Source: Saprospiraceae bacterium (GTDB taxonomy: Bacteria; Bacteroidota; Bacteroidia; Chitinophagales; Saprospiraceae). Taken from it: a stretch of DNA of 64,000 nt. Below the pieces are notes generated by a model. That model was not told the origin of the DNA. It saw only the letters and a program-made list of their open reading frames with translations, and searched no databases. The DNA is taken from positions 67,600 through 131,599 of the forward strand of contig JABAQQ010000021.1 of the NCBI GenBank assembly GCA_019187225.1, in the 5' to 3' direction. Position 1 is the first letter of the stretch. Each line of letters opens with the position of its first letter. Below are positions 48,888 through 57,041 of this stretch, piece by piece. A program made the translations under genes and the position numbers.

Positions 48888-50624
48888 TCAGGCATCAAGG
48901 TTGTTGATGGTTTTTACTGCCACCGGCCGCTGCAAATGCAGGTAAAAATCTTTACCGTTCACGATCGCCGTATCGGCAAGGTCCACCCGGCCATTTTCGG
49001 GCAAATGGATACGCGCCGGACACGCCTTCAGAATATCCCGCTCCACATCAATACCCGGCATCACCACGCGGAGTTCGAGACCTTTTGCCGTGAGCGCAAA
49101 CACGCCGACATTGGTCACGTAAAACACTTTTTTGCCCATCCGAAGCGCCTCATCGCCGCTAAAGGTAATGTAACTGACTTGTTCCACAAATTTGCAAGGC
49201 CCGGTTTTTTCGATGACAAGATGGTTGTCGTGCAGGGCAAAACGCCCCCCGGCCATCCAGGTGCCGACAAATATGATCGTTCGCGCTCCATGAGCAATAT
49301 CCGGGAAACCGCCAGGGCCGACCATATCGGTCATGCGCGGACCCCGGTGCGAGGCGTTCACGTTACCGGCGCTGTCTACCTGCAAAAAGCCCAGCAGCGC
49401 TACATCCAGTTCCGACTGGTAACGGCGGAACATGACCGAAGAGGGTTCGAGGTGTTGCGGGCCGATGGCGGCACTGAAAAAAATGCCCGGCGCAGGCAGA
49501 CCGCCGTAAGCGCCGGCCTCGGTGGTGAACAGCAATTGGCCGGCCACACCGTGTTCCACCAACTGGCGCGCCACCTCTTCCGGATAGCCCACGCCGATGT
49601 TGACCATGGCGCCTTCCTGTACCGATTCGGCAAATATGCGGGCGCCCAACCGGGCCAGGGCAAACTCCACTGCGCCGCGCACCGGCGTGATCTTCAGCAC
49701 ATTGTTGATAAAGCGCAATCGGCGGCTTGCAGCCGGCACATCTACTGCAACGCCGGCAGTGAACATAGGCCAATAACGCCGCTGGCGGATGCTGGCCGTT
49801 TGTTCGTTGTAGGGATGCACTACAATAAAATCCACCGCTTCGGCGGGCAAGCTGATGCGGTTTTTATCCTTGGGGATAATGGCGCTGACCGTCACCAATA
49901 CTTTTCCCCCATTTGCACGGGCAGCAGCAGCCGATTGTACGTTCTCCGTCCATGTGGCAGCATTGGTAAAATAGATATTGCCTTCCGCATCCGCATAGGG
50001 CGCATTGAACAATGCAAATCTGATCGCCGGCAAATGATATGACAATATATCACTTTCCGAAGCGACGTACTGCTCCGTTGCGCCGGATGTCAGGGCAGAG
50101 CCGTTACCCACGCGGGGGTCGAGAAAAGTGCCGATACCCACCGGGCTCTGTAAATGCGTTTTACCCGCAGCCTGAGTTTCGAGCAGCAGCGACATGACGC
50201 CCTGCGGAAGCGCATGGAGTTCAAGTTGTTGTTCTTCAGCCAGGTGCAATTGTGCCTTACAGGTTTCCAGGTGCCCGGCGATATACCTCCTTATCAATCC
50301 GGGAAGACCAATCTCTTCGATGGTACCGGGTACCTTACCGCGCCCTCCCTGAGCACCGACGTTAATCCAGGTGAGTTCGCGCGGATGGCCCGTCCGTTGA
50401 AACAAATCGCGCAACGCCCAAAAGAATACCGAACAGCGGGCGTTCCCGGCAAGTCCGTTTGAAAAAACGGCAGACCCGTCCTGTATCTGTTGCACGGCCT
50501 TGCGGGCAGTGACAAACTTGTCCGGCAGCAGCCCTTGGGGCAGGTAATCCAGGTCTTTTTTCGACCATGTGAGCCGCCAGCGGATGATGTGCAGCAACAA
50601 TCGGAAACGTTCGAGCAGTCCCAT
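48888..50624 (-). CDS. Family I CoA-transferase (fused alpha and beta subunits)
   Basis: 578 residues, length of propionate CoA-transferase/YdiF-type enzymes in which the AtoD-like half (about 35-300) and AtoA-like half (about 310-570) are fused. The second half carries the catalytic-Glu motif TTEAGAYGGLPAPGI; GAMVNIGVGYPEEVARQLVE and GPGGFPDIAHGA are typical. It moves CoA between short carboxylic acids through a glutamyl-CoA thioester. The N-terminal extension of about 25 residues is extra. It lies 133 nt behind a 2-hydroxyacyl-CoA lyase-like gene on the same strand, so it may supply or recycle its acyl-CoA substrate (inference). Confidence 0.87.
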   Translation of the reverse strand: MGLLERFRLLLHIIRWRLTWSKKDLDYLPQGLLPDKFVTARKAVQQIQDGSAVFSNGLAGNARCSVFFWALRDLFQRTGHPRELTWINVGAQGGRGKVPGTIEEIGLPGLIRRYIAGHLETCKAQLHLAEEQQLELHALPQGVMSLLLETQAAGKTHLQSPVGIGTFLDPRVGNGSALTSGATEQYVASESDILSYHLPAIRFALFNAPYADAEGNIYFTNAATWTENVQSAAAARANGGKVLVTVSAIIPKDKNRISLPAEAVDFIVVHPYNEQTASIRQRRYWPMFTAGVAVDVPAASRRLRFINNVLKITPVRGAVEFALARLGARIFAESVQEGAMVNIGVGYPEEVARQLVEHGVAGQLLFTTEAGAYGGLPAPGIFFSAAIGPQHLEPSSVMFRRYQSELDVALLGFLQVDSAGNVNASHRGPRMTDMVGPGGFPDIAHGARTIIFVGTWMAGGRFALHDNHLVIEKTGPCKFVEQVSYITFSGDEALRMGKKVFYVTNVGVFALTAKGLELRVVMPGIDVERDILKACPARIHLPENGRVDLADTAIVNGKDFYLHLQRPVAVKTINNLDA

Positions 50625-50757
50625 AAGGCAATTGATTTAAAGTAAATGGTTTAAGCATTGAGGTCTAAATAAATTGCCCCCCGAGATGGGACTTTTAGAC
50701 CCTGACAACCCATCATTTAGTCTATTGTCTAATGTCAAAAATCCAACACCCCGTCAT

Positions 50758-52491
50758 TTACATTGAAATGCTGCCCTTCCGGAAAGGCGTCGAGCCGATC
50801 ATCGCATTGATCAGATACGGCACGCCACGATCCATACTCTCAATGGCATGCTGTACCACTTGCGTAAATGCTTCCATTGTCTCCACCCGCTCACCGGCAG
50901 CGCCATAACCTTCGGCTACGCGGTGGTAATCGGAACGCGGCAGGGTGACAGCGGTATCCGACCCGAGCATCTGCACCTGGTCGCGGGCGATCTGCTCCCA
51001 GGAGCCGTTGTTGCCCACGATACCACATACCTTCAGACCGTTTTTGGCGAAAGTTTCAAACTCAGCGAGGCTGTATGCCACACTTCCGTCGCCGTAGATG
51101 ATCCAGATGTAATCTCCCGGATAACACGCCGCCGCGCCCAGTGCGAAGCCGCCGCCCACACCGAGTGTGCCGAATACGCCGGGATCCAGCCAACTGAGGG
51201 GTTTGCGCGGTCGCAGCGTATAGGCCGCGGTAGCCGCGAAGTCGCCGCCGTCGGCCACCAGCACCGAATTATCCGGAAGCATTTTTTCCAATTGCCGGAA
51301 CAAAGCCAGCGGATTGATGCCGTTGACCACCTCGTCGGCCATTTGTGCGATCTCCGTTTCGCGCGCTGCTTCACGTTTATTCAACGTTTGTTTCCACTCC
51401 GTCCAATCGGGTAAATTCAGGGCCTCCCGTGCCAGATCCACCACAAACTGACCCGGATCGGTGCAGATGGCACGGTCGGGGCGCAGATTTTTGCGCAATT
51501 CGCGCCGGTTCCGGTTGATGGCGATCTTCCGGGCCTTACGGTTGAGTTGCCTTCCGTAGTCGAGGCGAAAATCGCAGGCGACACCGGCCAGTAGAATGAG
51601 GTCGGCTTCGCGCAATGTTTCCCTGCGGTGGTGGTGTAGTTGTACCGGGCTGTATTGCCCCGTCAATCCCCGCGCCATACCGCTGAGATAGACCGGAATG
51701 CCAAGATGATTAACTGCGACAGCCATTTCCGCTGCAAGGCCGGGCGACATCATGGCCCCGCTGCCCAACAACAGTACCGGGCGGTTGGCTCGATGGAGGG
51801 CTTTCGCTACCGCTTGCAGATCGCCGGCAGCAGAGCGGTCGAAAGTATTTAATATGACCGGACTACCGGATCTCATGTCGCCGATGGCGCCGGCAAAAAG
51901 CCGCTCCACATGGCGGTTGATATACCATTGGGTGATTTTTTCTACGAGTCCTTTCGCGTCTTTATTCTTTTGCCCGTACCACTCCCGTACCGTCTCTTCC
52001 GGATAGAGCAGATCCACCGGACATTCCAAAAAGGCTGGCCCCGGCACACCTTCACTGGCGCTGCGCAATGCCCCCCGGAGTTGAGGCGCCAGTTTGCGCA
52101 AAGTGTTGACCTGACTGATGTGTTTGACCGTCGAATGCATCAGCGACAACTGATCTATGTCCTGCAACGCGCCGCGTTTGCGCAGCAAGGTGGCTGTGGC
52201 GCCACCCAGCAGCAGCACGGGTGACTGGGCCAATTGTGCGTTCTTCATGGCTGTGACGGAGTTGGTCACACCCGGACCTGCCGTCACCACAGCCACACCG
52301 GGTGTACCTGTCAGACGGGCAAAGGCATCGGCGGCGAACACTGCCGTCGCCTCGTGCCGAACATCCCAAACCCGGATACCCGCTTTTGCCGCTTCCACGT
52401 AAATGGGACCGATATGACCGCCACACAAGGTGAATAAATGCCCGATGCCGTGTTTTTGAAGTATTTGAGCGATGATTTCTCCGCCGTTCAT
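50758..52491 (-). CDS. ThDP-dependent enzyme of the 2-hydroxyacyl-CoA lyase / acetolactate synthase family
   Basis: 577 residues from the ATG at 52489-52491 ([15 protein letters not shown]); the frame is open upstream but without homology. Three ThDP-family domains: N-terminal Pyr domain with the catalytic Glu in [35 protein letters not shown] and [21 protein letters not shown]; central domain; and PP domain with [15 protein letters not shown] ... NNGSW (the GDG-x26-NN ThDP/Mg motif). The N-terminal signature is closer to human ILVBL (HACL2) than to ilvB. HACL2 cleaves 2-hydroxyacyl-CoA to formyl-CoA and an aldehyde. An acetolactate-type reaction cannot be excluded; no ilvN small subunit is nearby. 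Confidence 0.82.
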   Translation of the reverse strand: MNGGEIIAQILQKHGIGHLFTLCGGHIGPIYVEAAKAGIRVWDVRHEATAVFAADAFARLTGTPGVAVVTAGPGVTNSVTAMKNAQLAQSPVLLLGGATATLLRKRGALQDIDQLSLMHSTVKHISQVNTLRKLAPQLRGALRSASEGVPGPAFLECPVDLLYPEETVREWYGQKNKDAKGLVEKITQWYINRHVERLFAGAIGDMRSGSPVILNTFDRSAAGDLQAVAKALHRANRPVLLLGSGAMMSPGLAAEMAVAVNHLGIPVYLSGMARGLTGQYSPVQLHHHRRETLREADLILLAGVACDFRLDYGRQLNRKARKIAINRNRRELRKNLRPDRAICTDPGQFVVDLAREALNLPDWTEWKQTLNKREAARETEIAQMADEVVNGINPLALFRQLEKMLPDNSVLVADGGDFAATAAYTLRPRKPLSWLDPGVFGTLGVGGGFALGAAACYPGDYIWIIYGDGSVAYSLAEFETFAKNGLKVCGIVGNNGSWEQIARDQVQMLGSDTAVTLPRSDYHRVAEGYGAAGERVETMEAFTQVVQHAIESMDRGVPYLINAMIGSTPFRKGSISM

Positions 52492-52607
52492 AAGTTGAAA
52501 TTGTTGGAAGAAAGGTAAGCCGGATTGTATTGGCGGGAAACGATTGTTATCAATGAAAGGGGTAATCCTGATCATGGAAAGCATCCCTCAGATATGTAAA
52601 ATCTGTG

Positions 52608-52615
52608 TAACTTTG
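52608..52615 (+). promoter_or_regulatory. Bacteroidota -7 element TAACTTTG
   Basis: TAACTTTG matches the TAnnTTTG consensus exactly, 16 nt before the nuclease ATG at 52632. No convincing -33 element is visible. The distance gives a very short leader. Confidence 0.55.
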
Positions 52616-52631
52616 CTGTAAACACAATCCG

Positions 52632-53594
52632 ATGAATAACGCAAAAGGGTATAAACCTACCTTTCTGGGACGACGGTTGAAAGTTGCCTTTCCCCAACCC
52701 GGAGAGGCTCATAAAAAAGACCTTGCTCCGGTAAAAGGCAGTCGCAACTCCGTGCTTCACTACCCGCATCACAGCGTGGTGTTGAGCCGGAAACGGAAGT
52801 TTCCTTTTTTTACTGCGGTCAACATCGACAGCGCGGCGTTCCGGGGACTCAAACGGAATTCCCTTTTTAACGGCGGAAGCGACCGTTGGGCAATTGACGA
52901 GCGGGCGCGTGAATACCAGTGGGGAGACGAACTCTATTCTGAAGAAGGCAGCCACTTCGACAAGGGGCATTTGGTCAAGCGGGAAGACCCGCAATGGGGA
53001 GATGACGATGCCGTAGCCTCAGAAGCTGCCCGTTCCACCTTTTATTATTCCAATTGTGCGCCGCAGGTACCTGAACTGAACCGGCAGGAATGGCGCAGTC
53101 TTGAAGATTACATCCTGAAAAAAGAATCGGCGCCCAACAAGCTCCGGGTATGTGTTTTTACCGGCCCGGTATTGTCCGACAACGACCCGGTATTCGTCCG
53201 CCCCGTAAAAGGGAAGGAAGTGCAGATACCCGTGCTGTTCTGGAAAGTCATTTATTTCACGGCTGATGGAAAAAACCTCTACCGGGTGGCCTTCCTGATG
53301 GGCCAGGAGAAGCTATTGCTGAAGCGGCGCATTGTGCGGCCAAAAGAAGGAGAGTTGGAAGCCGTGGTGCGCAAGCCCGCCCTTTTCAACGATTTTGAGG
53401 ATTCCTCCACTTATCAGGTCAATATCGAAACGGTGGAAAAGTTGACTGGATTGTCTTTTTCGCCCGCTGCAGACCCCTACCGCGACAAGCGCCCGGTGAA
53501 GATCATCTTGAAAAAAGTGGAAGTTGGCGACCTGGAGCGTTTTCCCGGCAACAATGCTTTGGATTTTGAATTGGACGGGCTTGTGTTGAAATGA
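52632..53594 (+). CDS. DNA/RNA non-specific endonuclease (NUC1/EndoG family)
   Basis: 320 residues with no signal peptide. NUC1 fold: FPFFTAVNIDSAAF, the catalytic motif HFDKGHLVKREDPQWG, where Lys replaces the usual Arg in DRGH, and STFYYSNCAPQVPELNRQEW with the metal-binding Asn. The remaining family landmarks (VCVFTGPVLSDNDP, PVLFWKVIYF) are present. The general-base His is kept, so activity is likely. These enzymes cut double- and single-stranded DNA and RNA. Without a signal and without an adjacent immunity gene, its target and restraint are unclear. Divergent from the ThDP enzyme. Confidence 0.87.
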   Translation: MNNAKGYKPTFLGRRLKVAFPQPGEAHKKDLAPVKGSRNSVLHYPHHSVVLSRKRKFPFFTAVNIDSAAFRGLKRNSLFNGGSDRWAIDERAREYQWGDELYSEEGSHFDKGHLVKREDPQWGDDDAVASEAARSTFYYSNCAPQVPELNRQEWRSLEDYILKKESAPNKLRVCVFTGPVLSDNDPVFVRPVKGKEVQIPVLFWKVIYFTADGKNLYRVAFLMGQEKLLLKRRIVRPKEGELEAVVRKPALFNDFEDSSTYQVNIETVEKLTGLSFSPAADPYRDKRPVKIILKKVEVGDLERFPGNNALDFELDGLVLK

Positions 53595-53600
53595 CCGGAT

Positions 53601-54560
53601 TTACCGCACCAACAAAACGGAATTGACGTAGCCGTCCCACGTAGTTTCGGTGCGCGGGTTAGCAGGATCGGTCATCCAGTTGCCGTCTACAATAAATTTG
53701 TACAGGTGTTTACCTCCTACCAGCGGTATTTCGGTGGTCCAGCCACTTTCTGTCCGGCGCATTTTCAGGGCTTTTTCATTCCAGTCGTTAAAACTGCCCG
53801 ACAGTATCACGGTGCGTGCATCATCGAAGCCCATTAAGTCGAACCGCACCTGTTTGGTGACGCGCAGCACGGAGTTGAAGGTATAGTATTGGTTGCGCCT
53901 TTTTTCCCGGTTGGCCGGGTCTTCCATCCATTTGCCGTCGGCGATGAATTTGTATTCGTACACCCCCGGCGCCAGCGACAGGCGCAATTCCCAACCATCG
54001 GCCACACGACGCATTTTCAGCGCTGTTTCGTCCCAATTGTTGAAGGTGCCGGTCAGAATGACCTGTTTGTTTTGGGTATAACCTTTCAGCCGGAACAATA
54101 CATTGCCTGTATCGGCGGAAGAAGGCGCGGGCGCATTCGGATTTTTAAGGTTGTACCAGCCCAGCACCCCTTGTTTTTTCAACATGGAATCGGTGGCGGT
54201 CCAGTAGGCTCCATTGATGACGAACTTGAATTGCCAGTTGGGCGCGTCCTTCAAATCCTTGAGATGTTTGCGCAACTGGTAGCGGTAGGGATCTATCTGA
54301 TGCATCGTCCACCCTTCTTCCGACCAGTTGTTGAAAGTGCCGGAAACAGCAACTTGCAGAATACCGAGGTCGGCAAAATCAACGGCCGTACTGTCGGACG
54401 CGCGCAGGGTCGCTTCATAAGCACGCACGTCGAACTCGAACACGACCTCGTCGCCTTCAAAATAGTATGTACCGTACTTGCTCCTGGCAGTATCAATCTG
54501 TGCCGTCGCCCAAACGGACAAGGCCAGAAAAAAGATACTTGCTGTATATTTGAGTCCCAT
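53601..54560 (-). CDS. Secreted protein with three CBM48/AMPK-type glycogen-binding domains
   Basis: 319 residues from the ATG at 54558-54560 (MGLKYTASIFFLALSVWATAQ, signal peptide). After a beta-rich lead of about 45 residues come three E-set/CBM48 modules: VSGTFNNWSEEGWTMHQID, LTGTFNNWDETALKMRRVAD and LSGSFNDWNEKALKMRRTES. The second and third end with YKFIADGKWMEDPAN or YKFIVDGNWMTDPAN, the classic AMPK-type ending. No catalytic domain is attached. A secreted alpha-glucan-binding protein is a reasonable inference and would connect to the island's glucan enzymes. It ends 7 nt from the nuclease's stop (convergent). Confidence 0.88.
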   Translation of the reverse strand: MGLKYTASIFFLALSVWATAQIDTARSKYGTYYFEGDEVVFEFDVRAYEATLRASDSTAVDFADLGILQVAVSGTFNNWSEEGWTMHQIDPYRYQLRKHLKDLKDAPNWQFKFVINGAYWTATDSMLKKQGVLGWYNLKNPNAPAPSSADTGNVLFRLKGYTQNKQVILTGTFNNWDETALKMRRVADGWELRLSLAPGVYEYKFIADGKWMEDPANREKRRNQYYTFNSVLRVTKQVRFDLMGFDDARTVILSGSFNDWNEKALKMRRTESGWTTEIPLVGGKHLYKFIVDGNWMTDPANPRTETTWDGYVNSVLLVR

Positions 54561-54955
54561 TGTATTGATCGTTTTGATGTCAGAGTCAGCGCGAAGTGGT
54601 TTTGAACGACATTCACTTTTAAAAGACTGGTTACCAACAATTTTAAACAACTCAAACCATTCAAACCACTTTCAAACGACTATATAACGCAAGTTGTGAC
54701 CTATCTTTTCCATTCCCGGAAACTGTCATTCCGTAACGCAGTGAAGGAAACTACACAACTCAAGTAACCCGAAATGTTGTAAAAAGCGTAGGATTTCGGG
54801 ATAAAGTATGTCGTGTAGATGTCTTCACTGCGTTCCGACACGACAACCCTCGGGGTGAAACAATAGGTCACAACTTGAGTTATATAGTTTCCGGTTATTG
54901 CCCAATTCTCCCCATTGATTTCATTGACTCCATTTGCCACATTGGCCCCATTCCA
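54561..54955. other. 395-bp intergenic region holding a foldback element
   Basis: Contains the element at 54681-54886 and, upstream of it, TCAAACCA-type simple words (54640-54680). No coding potential is seen. Confidence 0.7.
54681..54886. mobile_element. 206-bp foldback (MITE-like) element
   Basis: Terminal arms TATATAACGCAAGTTGTGAC (54681-54700) and GTCACAACTTGAGTTATATA (54867-54886) pair with one mismatch over 24 bp. Inside, a second pair (GTAACGCAGTGAAGG near 54734 and CTTCACTGCGTTCCG near 54824) and a third (CCGAAAT ... ATTTCGGG) nest toward the centre, giving a long cruciform. No ORF inside and no clear target duplication outside. Probably a palindromic intergenic element. Confidence 0.65.
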
Positions 54956-55930
54956 TCAAGGTCTTTCTTTGACGTAAAAAGTTATCCGTCGTTTCCGGTG
55001 GTTGATACTGACCGGTCGTTGCGACAGGAATTCATATCCCAACACGCCGTCGAGGTCGGTCTCGCAGGCAGCGTTGATCTCGTTGAGATTGGTCAGGATC
55101 GTTGCCATCGGCTTGAAATGGAATGTGTCGAGGCTGGCGTTTTGCAACACACCGCTGAATACTTCGAGACTTTGATTGCCCGTTCCGTGGAGTTTGACGC
55201 GTTTGCGAATTTCAAAATTTTCTTTCAAAAAGCGGTTGCCGGCAGTGTTGCTCAGCAAATTTTGCTCGGCGCCGGAATCGAGACCGAATTTTTTTTCCTT
55301 TTTGGCGCCGAAACGGAGCCATACTACCGCTATATGCCCGGCCGTTTCGATGGTAGCGCTGCCCAGCGGTTTGTATTCCCAGCGGGGCAAGGGCTCCATC
55401 TGTTGGCCGTTCCGGTCGGTGCGGATCAACACCAGCAGCGAAGCGTCATAGTCGAACAGTATTTCGTAATCTTTGAAGACCGAATGGCCGATCAAGCCGA
55501 CCAGGTCGGTTTTTTTCGCGTTTTCGATGTGCGTGAAGTCAATTACTTCGGCTCCGATGTTGGTAGCCAACAGATTGTCGAGCCGGAAAGTATCCACTTT
55601 GGCGGCGCCCAACACCTGCACCCTGCCTGTCACACCACCGCCCTCTGCTACTGCCGCACTTCCTCTCCTGCCAAAATACCGGTAATTGAGCAGTAAACCG
55701 CTGGCGCCCGTATCGAAGAAAAAATTGCCCTCGATGCTGTCTATCTGCGCCCGCACCGTGATGACCGTACCCGTGAGTGTAAATGGTATCCGGATGATGT
55801 TGGGACCCAGCCATTCGGATTCCGTCAGGACCAAGTCCCACCCACCAATGGCATGTGCGGGAATTCCGGCAGCAATCAGAAACAATACTTGAATAACCCG
55901 GAATAAACGGGAGCAAAGATTCGCTTTCAT
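54956..55930 (-). CDS. Exported retropepsin-like aspartic protease
   Basis: 324 residues from the ATG at 55928-55930 (MKANLCSRLFRVIQVLFLIA), a signal or anchor peptide. The longer upstream frame is antisense to the CBS gene and is rejected. Two aspartic protease-like lobes: FFFDTGASGLLLNYRYF at about 70 with the DTG triad, and KFGLDSGAEQNLL at about 220 with DSG. Such duplicated DTGA/DSGA proteins are single-chain, bilobed proteases of clan AA. Both motifs are intact. Target unknown. Divergent from the CBS gene with 94 nt between starts. Confidence 0.85.
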   Translation of the reverse strand: MKANLCSRLFRVIQVLFLIAAGIPAHAIGGWDLVLTESEWLGPNIIRIPFTLTGTVITVRAQIDSIEGNFFFDTGASGLLLNYRYFGRRGSAAVAEGGGVTGRVQVLGAAKVDTFRLDNLLATNIGAEVIDFTHIENAKKTDLVGLIGHSVFKDYEILFDYDASLLVLIRTDRNGQQMEPLPRWEYKPLGSATIETAGHIAVVWLRFGAKKEKKFGLDSGAEQNLLSNTAGNRFLKENFEIRKRVKLHGTGNQSLEVFSGVLQNASLDTFHFKPMATILTNLNEINAACETDLDGVLGYEFLSQRPVSINHRKRRITFYVKERP

Positions 55931-56024
55931 AGATGGCTCAAAGAACGCAAAATTACCCTGGCAGTTGATTCTTATCATTCCTGAAATGATCCCGGTATGC
56001 GCAGATTTGCGCAAAACAAGAACA

Positions 56025-56444
56025 ATGATAAACGAACCCATTGCAGCGATTATGACCCCCGATGTGGTCACCATCGAAATCCGCGAACCCCTCGAAAAAG
56101 CGCAAACCCTGATGCAACAACACCACATCCGGCATCTACCGGTGGTAAAAATGGGCAAATTGGTCGGCATGCTCAGCCTGACCGACCTGATGCGCCTGAG
56201 TTTTTCCGACAATTTCGGCGAAACGGAGTCCGAAGCCGACCTCGCTGTTTTCAGAATGCTCGGCATCCGACACGTAATGAAAGCGCACCCGGAAACCATC
56301 ACGCCCGCACACACCATCCGCGAAGCTGCGGAAATTCTCGCCAACCGGGAATTTCACGCGCTCCCGGTGGTGGAAGACGACAGAGTGGTGGGGATGGTCA
56401 CCACAACCGATCTGATACGGTATTTTTTAAAAACAGGGGTATAA
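56025..56444 (+). CDS. Two-CBS-domain protein
   Basis: 139 residues from the ATG at 56025 (MINEPIAAIMTPDVVTI). Tandem CBS motifs: MTPDVVTIEIREPLEKAQTL ... VGMLSLTDLMRL and VMKAHPETITPAHTIREAAEI ... VGMVTTTDLIRYFLK. Stand-alone CBS pairs bind adenosyl compounds such as AMP or ATP and regulate partner enzymes or channels. No partner is obvious nearby. Confidence 0.9.
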   Translation: MINEPIAAIMTPDVVTIEIREPLEKAQTLMQQHHIRHLPVVKMGKLVGMLSLTDLMRLSFSDNFGETESEADLAVFRMLGIRHVMKAHPETITPAHTIREAAEILANREFHALPVVEDDRVVGMVTTTDLIRYFLKTGV

Positions 56445-56451
56445 GTACATA

Positions 56452-56542
56452 GATAATGGATTTTTGACATTGGACATTTGACCAAATGATTGGTTGTTAA
56501 GGTCAAACGTCCAACGTCCAATGTCAAAAATCCAATGTCCGC
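56452..56542. repeat. GGATTTTTGACATTGGACATTT inverted repeat
   Basis: The left arm (about 56459-56485) is mirrored by the right arm (about 56500-56535) ending TGTCAAAAATCC. Core TGATTGGTTGTTAAGG. Near-copy of the element at 10312-10406. Confidence 0.88.
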
Positions 56543-56569
56543 ATGCTTAATACCTGAAAATCAACAATC

Positions 56570-57019
56570 ATGGAACCTGTTTCTTTGTCAGTCACCAGTA
56601 CCGCCTTCGCGGAAGGGGAATACATACCGGCTAAATATACCTGCGACGGCATCAACATCAATCCGCCGTTGGACGTGGAGGGTATACCTTCGGAAACGCA
56701 ATCGCTGGCCTTGATCGTGGACGACCCCGACGCGCCCATGGGGACATGGGTTCATTGGGTGGTTTGGAACATTCCGGTATCGAAGCATATCGCCGAAAAC
56801 CATATTCCGGGGGAGGAAGGGATGAATGACTTTCACCAACTGCATTATGGCGGCCCCTGTCCGCCGGGCGGTACCCACCGCTATTTTTTCAAAATATATG
56901 CGCTGGATACAACGCTGAAGTTGCCGTCCGGCACCAACAAAACGCAATTGGAAAATGCGATGCACGGACATATTGTGGGCTACGGCGCTTTGATGGGTCT
57001 ATATTCGCGGATGCGTTGA
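56570..57019 (+). CDS. YbhB/YbcL-type PEBP (Raf kinase inhibitor-like) protein
   Basis: 149 residues, intact. PEBP signatures: YTCDGININPPLDVEGIP, DDPDAPMGTWVHWVVWNIP (the DPDxP motif and the HW) and GGPCPPGGTHRYFFKIYALD (GxHR). These proteins have a conserved ligand pocket; the bacterial function is not known. Stand-alone gene between the repeat and the convergent RtcB gene. Confidence 0.92.
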   Translation: MEPVSLSVTSTAFAEGEYIPAKYTCDGININPPLDVEGIPSETQSLALIVDDPDAPMGTWVHWVVWNIPVSKHIAENHIPGEEGMNDFHQLHYGGPCPPGGTHRYFFKIYALDTTLKLPSGTNKTQLENAMHGHIVGYGALMGLYSRMR

Positions 57020-57041
57020 ACCAATTGATTTTTCTTATGTA

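Noticed and set aside
48852-50042. A 396-codon plus-strand open frame.
   Set aside because: It is antisense to the CoA-transferase gene, whose family motifs are complete on the minus strand.
55931-56344. Upstream extension of the aspartic protease frame by 138 codons on the minus strand.
   Set aside because: It is antisense to the conserved CBS gene and lies before the obvious signal peptide at 55930.
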